Shown: positions 44,867-53,502 of the stretch, piece after piece
Layout: every line of letters begins with the position of its first letter
Numbering within the stretch: position 1 is the stretch's first letter
Assembly: GCF_024518675.1 (NCBI RefSeq)
Contig: NZ_JANIGL010000003.1
Span: 372,001 to 436,000 of the forward strand
Reading direction: 5' to 3'
DNA length: 64,000 nucleotides
Source: Pseudoalteromonas shioyasakiensis
GTDB lineage: Bacteria > Pseudomonadota > Gammaproteobacteria > Enterobacterales > Alteromonadaceae
The notes under the pieces: model-generated
What the model saw: only the letters and a program-made list of their open reading frames with translations
Told to the model about the DNA's origin: nothing
Databases searched by the model: none
Program-made: the position numbers and the translations under genes

Positions 44867-47167
44867 ATGCGTAAGCTCATCAAATCAACAATTGCACTGA
44901 CTATTGCCTCTTCTCTCACCAATTTAGCTGTTGCCGATGACTCAGGCATCGAAAAAATTATGGTTAAAGGCCAAAAGATTGACCGTACATTACAAGACAC
45001 TCCTGCAAGTGTAGCGGTTATTACCAGCCAAACGATTGAGCGCGAAAACCTGAATGACTTTTACGACGTATTAGCACGCACACCGAATGCATCAGGCACT
45101 GATGGCAGTGGTTTTAATATTCGCGGTATTGATGCATTTGGAGTCACTGATGGCGGCTCTGGCGGGCTTGCTAGTGTTTATGTAGATGGTGCGCCAGTGC
45201 CGTATCGTATTATGCAACAAGGGGCTTTTTCAACATGGGATATAAGCCAAGTCGAAATACTACGTGGCCCACAGTCGACTTTACAAGGGCGTAACTCACT
45301 TGCCGGTGCTGTGGTAATGAAAACCCGTGATGCGGTACAAGAATATGATTTTAAAGGTCGTATTGGCATGGGTGAATACGGCACAAAAGAAGCGGCAGTA
45401 GCGTTTGGCGGCGGCTTAATTGAAGATGAGTTAGCATTTCGTATCAGCGCAGAAAAGCGTGACTTTGACGGCTACAACACAAATGTGGCTAGCGGTGAAG
45501 AGTCTGACTTTGATAACAATGAATTTTATCGCGCAAAATTACGCTATACCCCTTCAGCTCTACCAGAATTTGAAGCCCAACTAAGCTTTATGCACAGTGA
45601 AAACGAAAAAGGCGTTGATTGGGTAATGGAACAAAGCGGCCATGAAGATTACCCAATCAATAATATTTATGATGATCGTTTTGTCTATTTAGATTCCCCT
45701 ACCTTTGAATCCACAGAGGCTGATTTATACATATTAAACCTTGATTATGATATCTCTGATGAGTGGTCATTCTCTTCAATCTCAACTTATTCAGACGCTG
45801 TATATGGCTATGAGTGGGATGGCGATGCAAGCATGCAAGAACCTAAATCTATTCTGACAGATACACGTACTGATAAAACCACTACCCAAGAGGTGCGTTT
45901 TACCTATGAGGGCGAAAAACTCTCAGGCCTTATTGGCGTTTATTATTCAGATTTAGATGTATTTGATAGCAGCGGCGGTGAGCGCGGGATCTCGTTTGAA
46001 CAACTGGGCGTACGTTCGTTATTAACGGCACCAGCACAATACGGTGGTTTAGGCTTACCTGCCGCTTTAGCGGATCAAGTTTTACAGTTCTACACTGGCG
46101 CAGATCCTGTTTATATCGGGCAAAGCTCTGATTTTACGCAAAAGGTAAAGACTAAGGCCATATTTACTGACTTTACCTATGAAGTAAATGAAGCTTGGGA
46201 TATTTTTGCAGGCCTGCGCTACGATAAAGAAGAGCAAGCGAACGGTACTAATGCCGATATTTACATCACAGAACAAACACAAAATGCCTTGCCTAAGCCG
46301 GAGAGCTTTGCCGCAGATCCTATGCTAGCGCAACTTATAGGTGGTATAAACCAACAGTTATACGCAATGGCTGATGGTGCCTCGGGTGATGAACCTGTAG
46401 AAAATGCAACGTTTGATGCATGGCTTCCTAAGTTAGGTGCAACTTATCGTTTCAACCAGGACGTATCAACGAGCTTCACCATTCAAAAAGGCTATCGTTC
46501 AGGGGGAGTCGGTACCAACATAGCACAAGCGACACCTTTTACTTTCGATCCAGAGTATACCTGGAACTACGAATTAGCTTTGCGCTCTGTATGGCTTGAT
46601 CAAAAATTAGTCGTCAATGCTAACTTGTTCTACCTCGATTGGACTGATCAACAAGTTTCTGTTTATTTATCTGGTAATCAATATGACCGTGAGACTCGCA
46701 ATGTCGGTGAATCACATGTGCAAGGTTTTGAAACTGAGATAAGTTATGAATTAACCCCTTCTACCAATTTATACGGTGGTATTGGTTATTCAAAAACAGA
46801 ATTTGACGAATTTAGTGCTTCATTTAATGGTGAAGAACAAGATTACAGCGGTTACTCGTTCGAAGGCGCACCAGAGTGGACTGCACTTGTTGGTCTAGAT
46901 TACGCTAGTGATGAAGGCTTTGTGGCTAATCTTAATGCCAGTTATACAGGCAGCTCACAACGCTTAGCAACAGCCCTTGAGCCGCGTAACGATGCTCATT
47001 GGTTAGTTAACTCGCGCATTGGTTATCAATGGCAAAACTATGGGGTTTATGCCCTAGTAGAAAACCTTTTAGATGAAGAGTATATAGCCCTCGCACCTGC
47101 TGGGTTTGGTAATCAAACATTAAGTTCGCCTCGTACAGCCAGTGTACGCTTTGAAGTTAACTTCTAA
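44867..47167 (+). CDS. TonB-dependent outer-membrane receptor, probable ferric-siderophore receptor
   Basis: 766 residues with a signal peptide (STIALTIASSLTNLAVAD). The TonB box region is IEKIMVKGQK. The plug domain follows (LQDTPASVAVITSQTIE, FNIRGID, VYVDGAPVP, VEILRGPQSTLQGRNSLAGA). A 22-strand barrel makes up the rest and ends with SVRFEVNF, with a terminal aromatic as expected. The plug IRG and RGPQSTLQGR motifs and the Fur box upstream point to iron-siderophore import, and the PepSY gene downstream strengthens this. The siderophore cannot be told. A weak AAAGGA lies about 14 bases before the ATG. Confidence 0.93.
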   Translation: MRKLIKSTIALTIASSLTNLAVADDSGIEKIMVKGQKIDRTLQDTPASVAVITSQTIERENLNDFYDVLARTPNASGTDGSGFNIRGIDAFGVTDGGSGGLASVYVDGAPVPYRIMQQGAFSTWDISQVEILRGPQSTLQGRNSLAGAVVMKTRDAVQEYDFKGRIGMGEYGTKEAAVAFGGGLIEDELAFRISAEKRDFDGYNTNVASGEESDFDNNEFYRAKLRYTPSALPEFEAQLSFMHSENEKGVDWVMEQSGHEDYPINNIYDDRFVYLDSPTFESTEADLYILNLDYDISDEWSFSSISTYSDAVYGYEWDGDASMQEPKSILTDTRTDKTTTQEVRFTYEGEKLSGLIGVYYSDLDVFDSSGGERGISFEQLGVRSLLTAPAQYGGLGLPAALADQVLQFYTGADPVYIGQSSDFTQKVKTKAIFTDFTYEVNEAWDIFAGLRYDKEEQANGTNADIYITEQTQNALPKPESFAADPMLAQLIGGINQQLYAMADGASGDEPVENATFDAWLPKLGATYRFNQDVSTSFTIQKGYRSGGVGTNIAQATPFTFDPEYTWNYELALRSVWLDQKLVVNANLFYLDWTDQQVSVYLSGNQYDRETRNVGESHVQGFETEISYELTPSTNLYGGIGYSKTEFDEFSASFNGEEQDYSGYSFEGAPEWTALVGLDYASDEGFVANLNASYTGSSQRLATALEPRNDAHWLVNSRIGYQWQNYGVYALVENLLDEEYIALAPAGFGNQTLSSPRTASVRFEVNF

Positions 47168-47225
47168 CAAGGTATGCAAGTGGGTGGCTACTAACAAGTA
47201 GTCACCTTCAAGGGGCACATTAATA

Positions 47226-47513
47226 ATGAATAAAAAAACAACCTTCTCTGCAACAAAACGCCGCCATTTAATGGCTTGTTTACTGGCATTAATTACTGCC
47301 GTTGTAATGATCCCGGGTATGACAACCTACTTACCCTTTGCTTTAGAACAACAAATACTCATTCCAATTATGCTTTTCCCGTTTATTTGGGCGGGGTTAT
47401 TTATTTACGCCTATATGGCGGAAAAAGCATGGCAACCTTTTAGTGTGATGTTAGTAATTATATTCAGCCATGCAGGGTTAAGTTTTATGGCATTGTCGGG
47501 GGCGCAAGGATGA
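47226..47513 (+). CDS. Small membrane protein of the iron-uptake operon (DUF3649-like)
   Basis: 95 residues with about three membrane helices (LMACLLALITAVVMIPGMT, ILIPIMLFPFIWAGLFIYAY, FSVMLVIIFSHAGLSFMAL). It lies between a TonB receptor and a PepSY protein, and its last codons overlap the PepSY start (ATGA), so the two are translationally coupled. The arrangement resembles the small membrane proteins around FpvG-type PepSY reductases in Pseudomonas iron operons, some of which are called DUF3649. The exact family is from memory. GGGG lies about 13 bases upstream of the ATG. Confidence 0.7.
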   Translation: MNKKTTFSATKRRHLMACLLALITAVVMIPGMTTYLPFALEQQILIPIMLFPFIWAGLFIYAYMAEKAWQPFSVMLVIIFSHAGLSFMALSGAQG

Positions 47514-49120
47514 AATCAATTACATTAAAAAAACTCTTTTTACTGCATAGCTGGGTTGGCATAGTCACGGCTATTTTGCTGTTTATCGTATGCTTTACAG
47601 GTGCTTTAGCGGTATTAAGCCGCCCAGAATTAAAAATTTGGGCCAATCCTGAATTACATCAATTGAGTTCAGTACCCAGTGAAAAAGTAACCGCGCTTAT
47701 TAATCAATATCATCAAAAAGTCCCTAAAGAGTTTGGCGAGAACATTCACGTTTACTTACCCACCGGCCATAATACTCACCTTCTGACTATTTTATTTGAA
47801 TCTCATGAAGGTGATGAAAACTACGATGAAGAAGCGGCATATGCCTATCAATTTGACCCACGTAACTTTGAACTGGTTAATGAATATTATGGTGCGGCAG
47901 GGTATTTTTACGAACAACGTAAAACCGATGCCCCTTCCTTTATTGGCCATTTTCATGCTGACTTACATTTAGGCCGCCCTATTGGCTTAATACTTACTGG
48001 CTTTTTAGGTTTAACCTTACTGGTATCAACAATCACCGGGTTGTTTATTCATCGCCAACTGATTAAAGAACTCTTTACCTTTAGGCGCAAAAAAGAGCTA
48101 GATGTAGTCGTTAATGACGCCCATAAAATCATGGGGATTTGGGGCAGTTTATTTCATGGTGTTATTGGCTTCACCGGTGCATTTTTAGGTTTAGCAACCA
48201 TCATTTTGCTCCCCGCAGCGGCTTTTGTCAGCTTTGGTGGTGATCAAGATAAATTAGTCGAAAAATTCACTGCAATGCCTGAACCCATCATTACAAATAA
48301 CTTTCAAGCAACTGATATAAATACTATTTTGATTGATGCTCAAGCGCGCTATCCAAAAGCAAAAGTCATCGACTTAACCATAATGGCGCATAACGACGCC
48401 AATGCTGAAGTGTACCTACGCTTAATTGGTGGTGATGCTGTTGCATCGCAATTATTGCAATACCACGGTAATGGCGAATTTAGTAAATCAATGAGTAGTT
48501 TTGGTGATATCCCAGGCCCTGCAATTAAAGTGTTAGAGCTGTTATTTCCACTGCATTTTGGTAATTTTGCAGGCATATTTGTTAAACTTATTTGGGCATT
48601 ACTAGGTTTAACAACGGCATTATTACCGCTTTCAGGCATGATGATGTGGCTTGCCAAACGCAGCCGCGGCAGCAATCCAACATTAACTGAGGTTGCTTAT
48701 CAACGCTGGAATAGAGCAATCATTGGCAGCTGTGGTGGTTTAGTATTAGCCACTGCTATTTTATTTCCTGCGCAAGTATTATTAAATAACTTTGTGCCAG
48801 TGCAAATGCATAACGATTACTTTGGGCCACTGTTCTTTTATTCATGGTTAGCCTGGTGTTTACTCGCCATTATACCGATTAACTACCATCGTTACTTACA
48901 AGTCACGTTAACATTAACAGGGGCTGCTTGTGTGGCTGTTTTGCCACTGAATTTAGCGCTTTCATCAAGTCATGCTTTTACAGCCAATAACTTATTGGTA
49001 ACTGTGGTCGATATCAGCTTTTTAATCATCGGAGCCTTGATCATGTTTGCAGCTCAACGCATTAACGCTAAGCAATTTAAATTAACCGAACACGCTAACG
49101 CACAAGGAGTAACTGTATGA
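47510..49120 (+). CDS. PepSY-domain membrane protein, probable siderophore-iron reductase (FpvG-like)
   Basis: 536 residues. A first membrane helix with LHSWVGIVTAILLFIVCFTG is the hallmark of the PepSY_TM family, and its His together with HFHADLHLGRPIGLILTG and HKIMGIWGSLFHGVIGFTG give the conserved membrane histidines that could bind haem. Two PepSY regions face the periplasm (around 130-170 and 280-330). Further helices (LLPLSGMMMWLAKR and four near the C-terminus) give about eight in total. Related proteins such as FpvG reduce ferric siderophores in the periplasm to release iron. Overlapping start and stop codons on both sides tie it to its two small neighbours. Confidence 0.88.
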   Translation: MKSITLKKLFLLHSWVGIVTAILLFIVCFTGALAVLSRPELKIWANPELHQLSSVPSEKVTALINQYHQKVPKEFGENIHVYLPTGHNTHLLTILFESHEGDENYDEEAAYAYQFDPRNFELVNEYYGAAGYFYEQRKTDAPSFIGHFHADLHLGRPIGLILTGFLGLTLLVSTITGLFIHRQLIKELFTFRRKKELDVVVNDAHKIMGIWGSLFHGVIGFTGAFLGLATIILLPAAAFVSFGGDQDKLVEKFTAMPEPIITNNFQATDINTILIDAQARYPKAKVIDLTIMAHNDANAEVYLRLIGGDAVASQLLQYHGNGEFSKSMSSFGDIPGPAIKVLELLFPLHFGNFAGIFVKLIWALLGLTTALLPLSGMMMWLAKRSRGSNPTLTEVAYQRWNRAIIGSCGGLVLATAILFPAQVLLNNFVPVQMHNDYFGPLFFYSWLAWCLLAIIPINYHRYLQVTLTLTGAACVAVLPLNLALSSSHAFTANNLLVTVVDISFLIIGALIMFAAQRINAKQFKLTEHANAQGVTV

Positions 49121-49350
49121 CATATTTTTACTTAACTCTTGGCTGTTTACTATTAGTTGCAACTAGCTTACTGCTTAGAAATGCGACTAAAGTTCAACGC
49201 CTGCTTAGTCTAGCCACATTTGTGCTTGCGCTTATTTGTTTTATCACTGTTTATGGCAGTATTGCTGGGGTTTTCGTTGCAACGGCATCTGGCTTACTAA
49301 TCGGCTTATTAACTGCCTTTATCTTGGGTAAACCCACAATCAACATCTAA
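49117..49350 (+). CDS. Small membrane protein of the iron-uptake operon (DUF3325-like)
   Basis: 77 residues with three membrane helices (YLTLGCLLLVATSLLL, LLSLATFVLALICFITVYG, VATASGLLIGLLTAFILG). Its ATG overlaps the PepSY stop codon, so it is co-translated. Small three-helix proteins of the DUF3325 type occur at this place in similar iron operons; that label is tentative. A terminator follows, which marks the end of the four-gene unit that starts with the TonB receptor at 44867. Confidence 0.7.
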   Translation: MTYFYLTLGCLLLVATSLLLRNATKVQRLLSLATFVLALICFITVYGSIAGVFVATASGLLIGLLTAFILGKPTINI

Positions 49351-49366
49351 TACTTCACCGACCCTG

Positions 49367-49394
49367 AGGCCCTTAGATTGATATAAGGGCCTTT
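49367..49394 (+). terminator. Rho-independent terminator of the TonB-PepSY operon
   Basis: AGGCCCTTA (49367-49375), loop, TAAGGGCCT (49384-49392) then TT. A perfect 9-bp stem starts 16 bases after the last stop codon of the operon. Confidence 0.8.
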
Positions 49395-49442
49395 AGCACC
49401 CCAAAAAAAACACAACCGTTCATTTTATAAAAACACAGAAAC

Positions 49443-49461
49443 AGTAATGATAACTCATATC
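49443..49461 (+). promoter_or_regulatory. Fur box candidate upstream of the second TonB receptor
   Basis: The 19 bases AGTAATGATAACTCATATC agree with the Fur consensus at 13 of 19 positions, including the core TAATGATAA. It lies about 80 bp before the receptor start, and a 7-bp inverted repeat (CTCATAT / ATATGAG) overlaps its right half. Confidence 0.55.
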
Positions 49462-49538
49462 AATTGCGTTATTATATGAGATTGATTTATGCAAAAATCA
49501 CAATAATATATACCCTATGCTATTAATTGGAGATCAGA

Positions 49539-51620
49539 ATGAAATTTCGCCAACTTCCCGTTGCTGCAGCAGTAATTTATGCGCTAACCCCACATATGAG
49601 TATTGCACAGGAAGAGTCAACAACAGCCGACACAAATATTGAAACACTTGAAATTGTCGGTGTACGCCAAAATCGAATTAGTGAAGGTGCAACGGGCTTA
49701 GCGCTTGAGATTGATGAAACGCCACAATCGATCAGCATTATTTCAGCTGAACAATTAAAAAATTACGCTGCTTTTAACATTAATGATGCCTTACGACTCG
49801 CGCCAGGTATAAATGTTGAAGAATGGGAAACAAATCGTACAAACTATACGGCGCGTGGTTTCGAAATCAAAAGTACTCAAGTAGATGGCGTAGGCTTACC
49901 TAATGATTGGGGCATAGTAACCGGTGCCATGGAAGCATATGGCTACGAAAATATTGAAGTGATCCGCGGTGCAAACGGCTTATTAACCGGTGTTGGTAAT
50001 GCCTCTGCAACTCTAAACTATGTTCGTAAAAGACCAAAAAATGAAAATGGTGGTGAAGTTGGCGTTTCAATCGGTTCATGGGACTTTAAACGTGTCCAAG
50101 CTGATTACTCTGTGTTATTAACAGAGTCTGGCAGTTGGGCTGCTCGATTTGTTGCAGCGGCTGAAGATAAAGCATCTTACCTCGATGGTCTTGAGAATAG
50201 TCGTGAGTTTTTCTCTGCTATTGTTGACGGACAATTAACAGATAACGCAACAATAACAATAGGTTACTCTTACCAAGATGCGGACACCGATGGCAATACT
50301 TGGGGCGGCCTTGTTTATAACTACAGTGATGGAACGCAGGCCCAGTGGGATGTAAGCGATACCACCACTCAAGACTGGACAATGTGGGATACTGTTAACA
50401 GCTCGGCATTTATTGAGTATAACTATATTTTTGCTAACTCATGGCAAGTTCAGGCCAGTTATAACTATCGCGCTTTTGAAGAGCAAGACAAACTGTTTTA
50501 TGCCAGCGGCACCATTGATAAAGATACAAACTTAGGTTTATCTGGCTGGCCAGGTCGATATGACAGTGAGATTGACTCCGATATATATGAAATCAAAGCG
50601 TTTGGTGCATTTGAATTATTCGACCGTGAGCACGAAGCTAATTTTGGTGTAAGTGTCGCTAAAAGTAATGACTTAATGTATCAATATAGTTTTGATTTTG
50701 CCAACACTCCAGCCTATGGCCCGACTCCAGCATTTCCATATGAGCTAGATGCCATCCCTGAACCTGACTGGTTACCAAAAGCAGAGTACTCAGATATTGA
50801 TCAAAAATTAACTCGTTACTTTGGCTCTGCAAAAATTAACTTAACTGACTCATTATTTGCCGTTGCAGGTTTTAACTCCATCAAATTTAAACGCTCTGGT
50901 AATAATGCCGGCGCTGATATTTTAAACGAAGAAAGCGAAACAAGCCCATACTTTGGCTTAACGTATAAGGTACATGATGACATTAACTTATACGCTAGTT
51001 ACTCTGATATTTACCAGCCACAAGAGCAAACTGATTTTGATGGCCAATACTTAGACCCAACAAAGGGTAAAAACTTTGAGACCGGTGTAAAAGTGCAGTG
51101 GCTTGATGATTCTCTAATGACGTCGTTTGCGATATTTACAGCTGAGCAAGAAAATTTCGCTCAATATGCTGGGACCACATCTGCTGGTATCTATTATTAC
51201 GAAGGTGCCTCAGTTGAATCTAAAGGTTATGAGTTTGAAGCCGTTGGTAATATTACAGATCAATTAAACATCGTTGCTTCCTATACTAAGCTTGATGTTA
51301 CTGATAAAGATGGTAACGATACAAATAAATGGGCACCGCGCGATGTATTTGGCTTTTCTGCTGATTATTCCCTATTAGACTCTTTAACTGTCGGCCTTGG
51401 TGGTCGTTGGCAGTCAAAAATTGAAAATACAGATTACAACGTAAAGCAAGGTAGCTACTTGTTATTAAACGCATTTGCTCGCTGGAATATTACAGAATAT
51501 TTAGCCATGCAAGCTAACGTCAATAATATCACCGACGAAAAATACATAAACAGCTTACAAACTGTTGGCTTTTATGGTGCGCCGACAAGTGCCTACCTGT
51601 CTCTAACATACAAATTTTAA
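49539..51620 (+). CDS. TonB-dependent siderophore receptor (FhuE/FpvA-like)
   Basis: 693 residues from the ATG at 49539, with GGAG in TTGGAGATCAGA just upstream. Signal peptide LPVAAAVIYALTPHMSIAQ. The TonB-box region ETLEIVGVRQNR is followed by a plug (IDETPQSISIISAEQLKNY, INDALRLAPGINVEEWETNR, YTARGFEIKSTQVDGVGLP, IEVIRGANGLLTGVGNASA). This plug pattern, with the two-step TARGF...QVDGVG and GANGLLTGxGNPSA-like motif, is that of FhuE/FpvA/FoxA-type hydroxamate or pyoverdine receptors. The barrel ends AYLSLTYKF. No N-terminal signalling extension is present, so it is not tied to an anti-sigma factor. Confidence 0.95.
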   Translation: MKFRQLPVAAAVIYALTPHMSIAQEESTTADTNIETLEIVGVRQNRISEGATGLALEIDETPQSISIISAEQLKNYAAFNINDALRLAPGINVEEWETNRTNYTARGFEIKSTQVDGVGLPNDWGIVTGAMEAYGYENIEVIRGANGLLTGVGNASATLNYVRKRPKNENGGEVGVSIGSWDFKRVQADYSVLLTESGSWAARFVAAAEDKASYLDGLENSREFFSAIVDGQLTDNATITIGYSYQDADTDGNTWGGLVYNYSDGTQAQWDVSDTTTQDWTMWDTVNSSAFIEYNYIFANSWQVQASYNYRAFEEQDKLFYASGTIDKDTNLGLSGWPGRYDSEIDSDIYEIKAFGAFELFDREHEANFGVSVAKSNDLMYQYSFDFANTPAYGPTPAFPYELDAIPEPDWLPKAEYSDIDQKLTRYFGSAKINLTDSLFAVAGFNSIKFKRSGNNAGADILNEESETSPYFGLTYKVHDDINLYASYSDIYQPQEQTDFDGQYLDPTKGKNFETGVKVQWLDDSLMTSFAIFTAEQENFAQYAGTTSAGIYYYEGASVESKGYEFEAVGNITDQLNIVASYTKLDVTDKDGNDTNKWAPRDVFGFSADYSLLDSLTVGLGGRWQSKIENTDYNVKQGSYLLLNAFARWNITEYLAMQANVNNITDEKYINSLQTVGFYGAPTSAYLSLTYKF

Positions 51621-51637
51621 CTCCCACATATTTGTAG

Positions 51638-51656
51638 GGCCTCAATGAGGCCTTAT
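51638..51656 (+). terminator. Rho-independent terminator of the second TonB receptor
   Basis: GGCCTC, loop AAT, GAGGCC, then TTAT, 17 bases after the receptor stop codon. Confidence 0.7.
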
Positions 51657-51788
51657 AAATAGGATCGCTATTTACCATATTTTCTGCGTGACATACGCTT
51701 ATTTAATGTAATAATTGCGCTAATCTTTCCGGCACTATATAACTTTTCCGTGCTTGTATACATTTAAAACACCATAAGACGACATTAG

Positions 51789-52685
51789 ATGAATCCAAAA
51801 CTATTTCGCTCATTAAGTATCTTTGTCAGAATTGTTGAAACTGGCAGTATGAGTAAAGCGGCTCAAGAGCTTGCTATGACCACGTCAGCAGTCAGTCAAC
51901 AAATTAAACAAATTGAGCGTGAAATAAATTTAAGCTTATTTAACCGTAGTCCTCGTGATTTAACCCTGACAGAAGCTGGTGAACTCTATTATCAAAGCTG
52001 TTTAGCCATCCTCAGTGCAGCACAACAAACGAGTGAAAAATTACAGCTATTGCAAAATAGGCCAAGTGGCCAATTAAAGCTTGTTGCTCCGGTAGGTTTC
52101 GGTGGTGGGATTTTAAGTAAACCATTAAAACAATTAACAGATCAATACCCAGATTTCGATGTGCAACTGAGTTTATCAGATGAACCTGTAGATATGATAA
52201 AGTCAGGGGCTGATTTAGCCATTGCCATTGGCCCGTTAGATGAAACAAACCTTGTCGCTCGGCTTCTTGCTAGTTGGCCACTCACGTTATGTGTATCTAC
52301 AAACCACGAATTAGCCACTAATTCTTTACTTGCGCCCTGGCAGCTAACTAATTACACCCGTATTGCCCATAGTTCAGCAGAGTTTCCACTTACCCATAAG
52401 CAAGATCAACAAAGCGTTCAGTTACCCAAACCCCGTATTAAAGTGAATAACATGCACAGTATCATTCAGCTAGTGTGTGATGGTGTAGGCTACGCTATTT
52501 TGCCCAAACCGGAAGTGAAAACTTTATTAGACAATGGTGAATTAATTGAAGTGTGCCCACAATGGCAGTTGCCCAAATACGACGTACTCGCAATGACACC
52601 AGAGCGGGATATCTTAGCCGCTAAGACAACTATCGCGATTGATATTTTAAAACAGCATTTTGATGAAATTTCTGCAACCTTATAA
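51789..52685 (+). CDS. LysR-family transcriptional regulator
   Basis: 298 residues, normal for the family. The N-terminal helix-turn-helix (about 1-60) reads LFRSLSIFVRIVETGSMSKA, then AQELAMTTSAVSQQIKQIE and LFNRSPRDLTLTEAG. The C-terminal two-lobe effector domain starts at about residue 90 (GQLKLVAPVGFGGGIL). The GxLxLxAPVGFG start and the subgroup pattern suggest the CrgA/YafC-like class with a small-molecule or quinone effector, though no target can be deduced. It lies between the siderophore receptor and a VC0807-like membrane gene, with no divergent partner. Confidence 0.93.
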   Translation: MNPKLFRSLSIFVRIVETGSMSKAAQELAMTTSAVSQQIKQIEREINLSLFNRSPRDLTLTEAGELYYQSCLAILSAAQQTSEKLQLLQNRPSGQLKLVAPVGFGGGILSKPLKQLTDQYPDFDVQLSLSDEPVDMIKSGADLAIAIGPLDETNLVARLLASWPLTLCVSTNHELATNSLLAPWQLTNYTRIAHSSAEFPLTHKQDQQSVQLPKPRIKVNNMHSIIQLVCDGVGYAILPKPEVKTLLDNGELIEVCPQWQLPKYDVLAMTPERDILAAKTTIAIDILKQHFDEISATL

Positions 52686-52763
52686 CTGGCACCGCAAGCA
52701 GTGTGTATCTTAGGTCTGCTTAAGTATATACTTACGCAATATTGTTCTAATTAAATGTAAGCA

Positions 52764-53453
52764 ATGACAGCACCTAAAAAGAAAAGTAATTTTTTCAGTA
52801 ATCTTATTTTTAATATTATTTTACCTGCGGTAATTTTGAGCCGTTTTAGTACCCCTGACACACTCGGTCCCGTTTGGGCGGTTGTCGTAGCCTTGGCTTT
52901 CCCACTATTATTTGGTTTATGGGAGCTAAAGCAATCCGGCAAAGTTAACTTTTTCTCTATTTTGGGGATTATCAGTGTACTACTTACTGGCGGTATTAGT
53001 TTATTTGAGCTTGACCCACAGTACATTGCGATAAAAGAAGCTATGGTGCCTGGGATTATTGGCATTATTGTGTTGATCAGCCAGTACACTCCCTACCCGC
53101 TCATACGCAAGTTATTAATTAACCCTGAGCTGTTAGACATAGAAAAATTAACTCAGTCACTAGAGCAACAAAACAACACCGCCGTATTTGATGCAAAAAT
53201 GCGTTTAGCTGGGTTTATAGTTGCCAGTGCATTCTTTTTATCAGCAACCTTAAATTACTTTTTAGCTAAAGCGATTGTGGTCAGTATGCCTGGCACTACT
53301 GCCTATGCAGAAGAGTTAGGCCGTATGACATGGTTAAGTTACCCGGTCATTGTTGCACCAACCATGGTGTTACTCGTTGGCGCGATTATTTTTACTTTTA
53401 TGCAAATAGGTAAACTAACTAAACAGCCTATTGATGATTTTATTTTACAGTAA
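52764..53453 (+). CDS. VC0807-like inner-membrane protein
   Basis: 229 residues with about six membrane helices (NLIFNIILPAVILSRFS, PVWAVVVALAFPLLFGLWEL, FFSILGIISVLLTGGISLFEL, AMVPGIIGIIVLISQYTPYP, LAGFIVASAFFLSATLNYFL, YPVIVAPTMVLLVGAIIFTF). The motifs FNIILPAVIL and SATLNYFLAK match the VC0807-like family of gammaproteobacteria from memory, sometimes labelled MFS or septation-like, but its function is unknown. It is 78 bp after the LysR gene in the same direction and may be co-transcribed. A terminator follows. Confidence 0.78.
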   Translation: MTAPKKKSNFFSNLIFNIILPAVILSRFSTPDTLGPVWAVVVALAFPLLFGLWELKQSGKVNFFSILGIISVLLTGGISLFELDPQYIAIKEAMVPGIIGIIVLISQYTPYPLIRKLLINPELLDIEKLTQSLEQQNNTAVFDAKMRLAGFIVASAFFLSATLNYFLAKAIVVSMPGTTAYAEELGRMTWLSYPVIVAPTMVLLVGAIIFTFMQIGKLTKQPIDDFILQ

Positions 53454-53461
53454 TAAAAATA

Positions 53462-53483
53462 AAGGCCTCAATAAGGAGGCCTT
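53462..53483. terminator. Bidirectional terminator between convergent genes
   Basis: AAGGCCTC (53462-53469), loop AATAAG, GAGGCCTT (53476-53483). On the minus strand a T-rich run follows, so it probably ends the large lipoprotein gene as well as the VC0807-like gene. Confidence 0.8.
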
Positions 53484-53502
53484 CGGTTAGCAGCAAGAAA
53501 TG

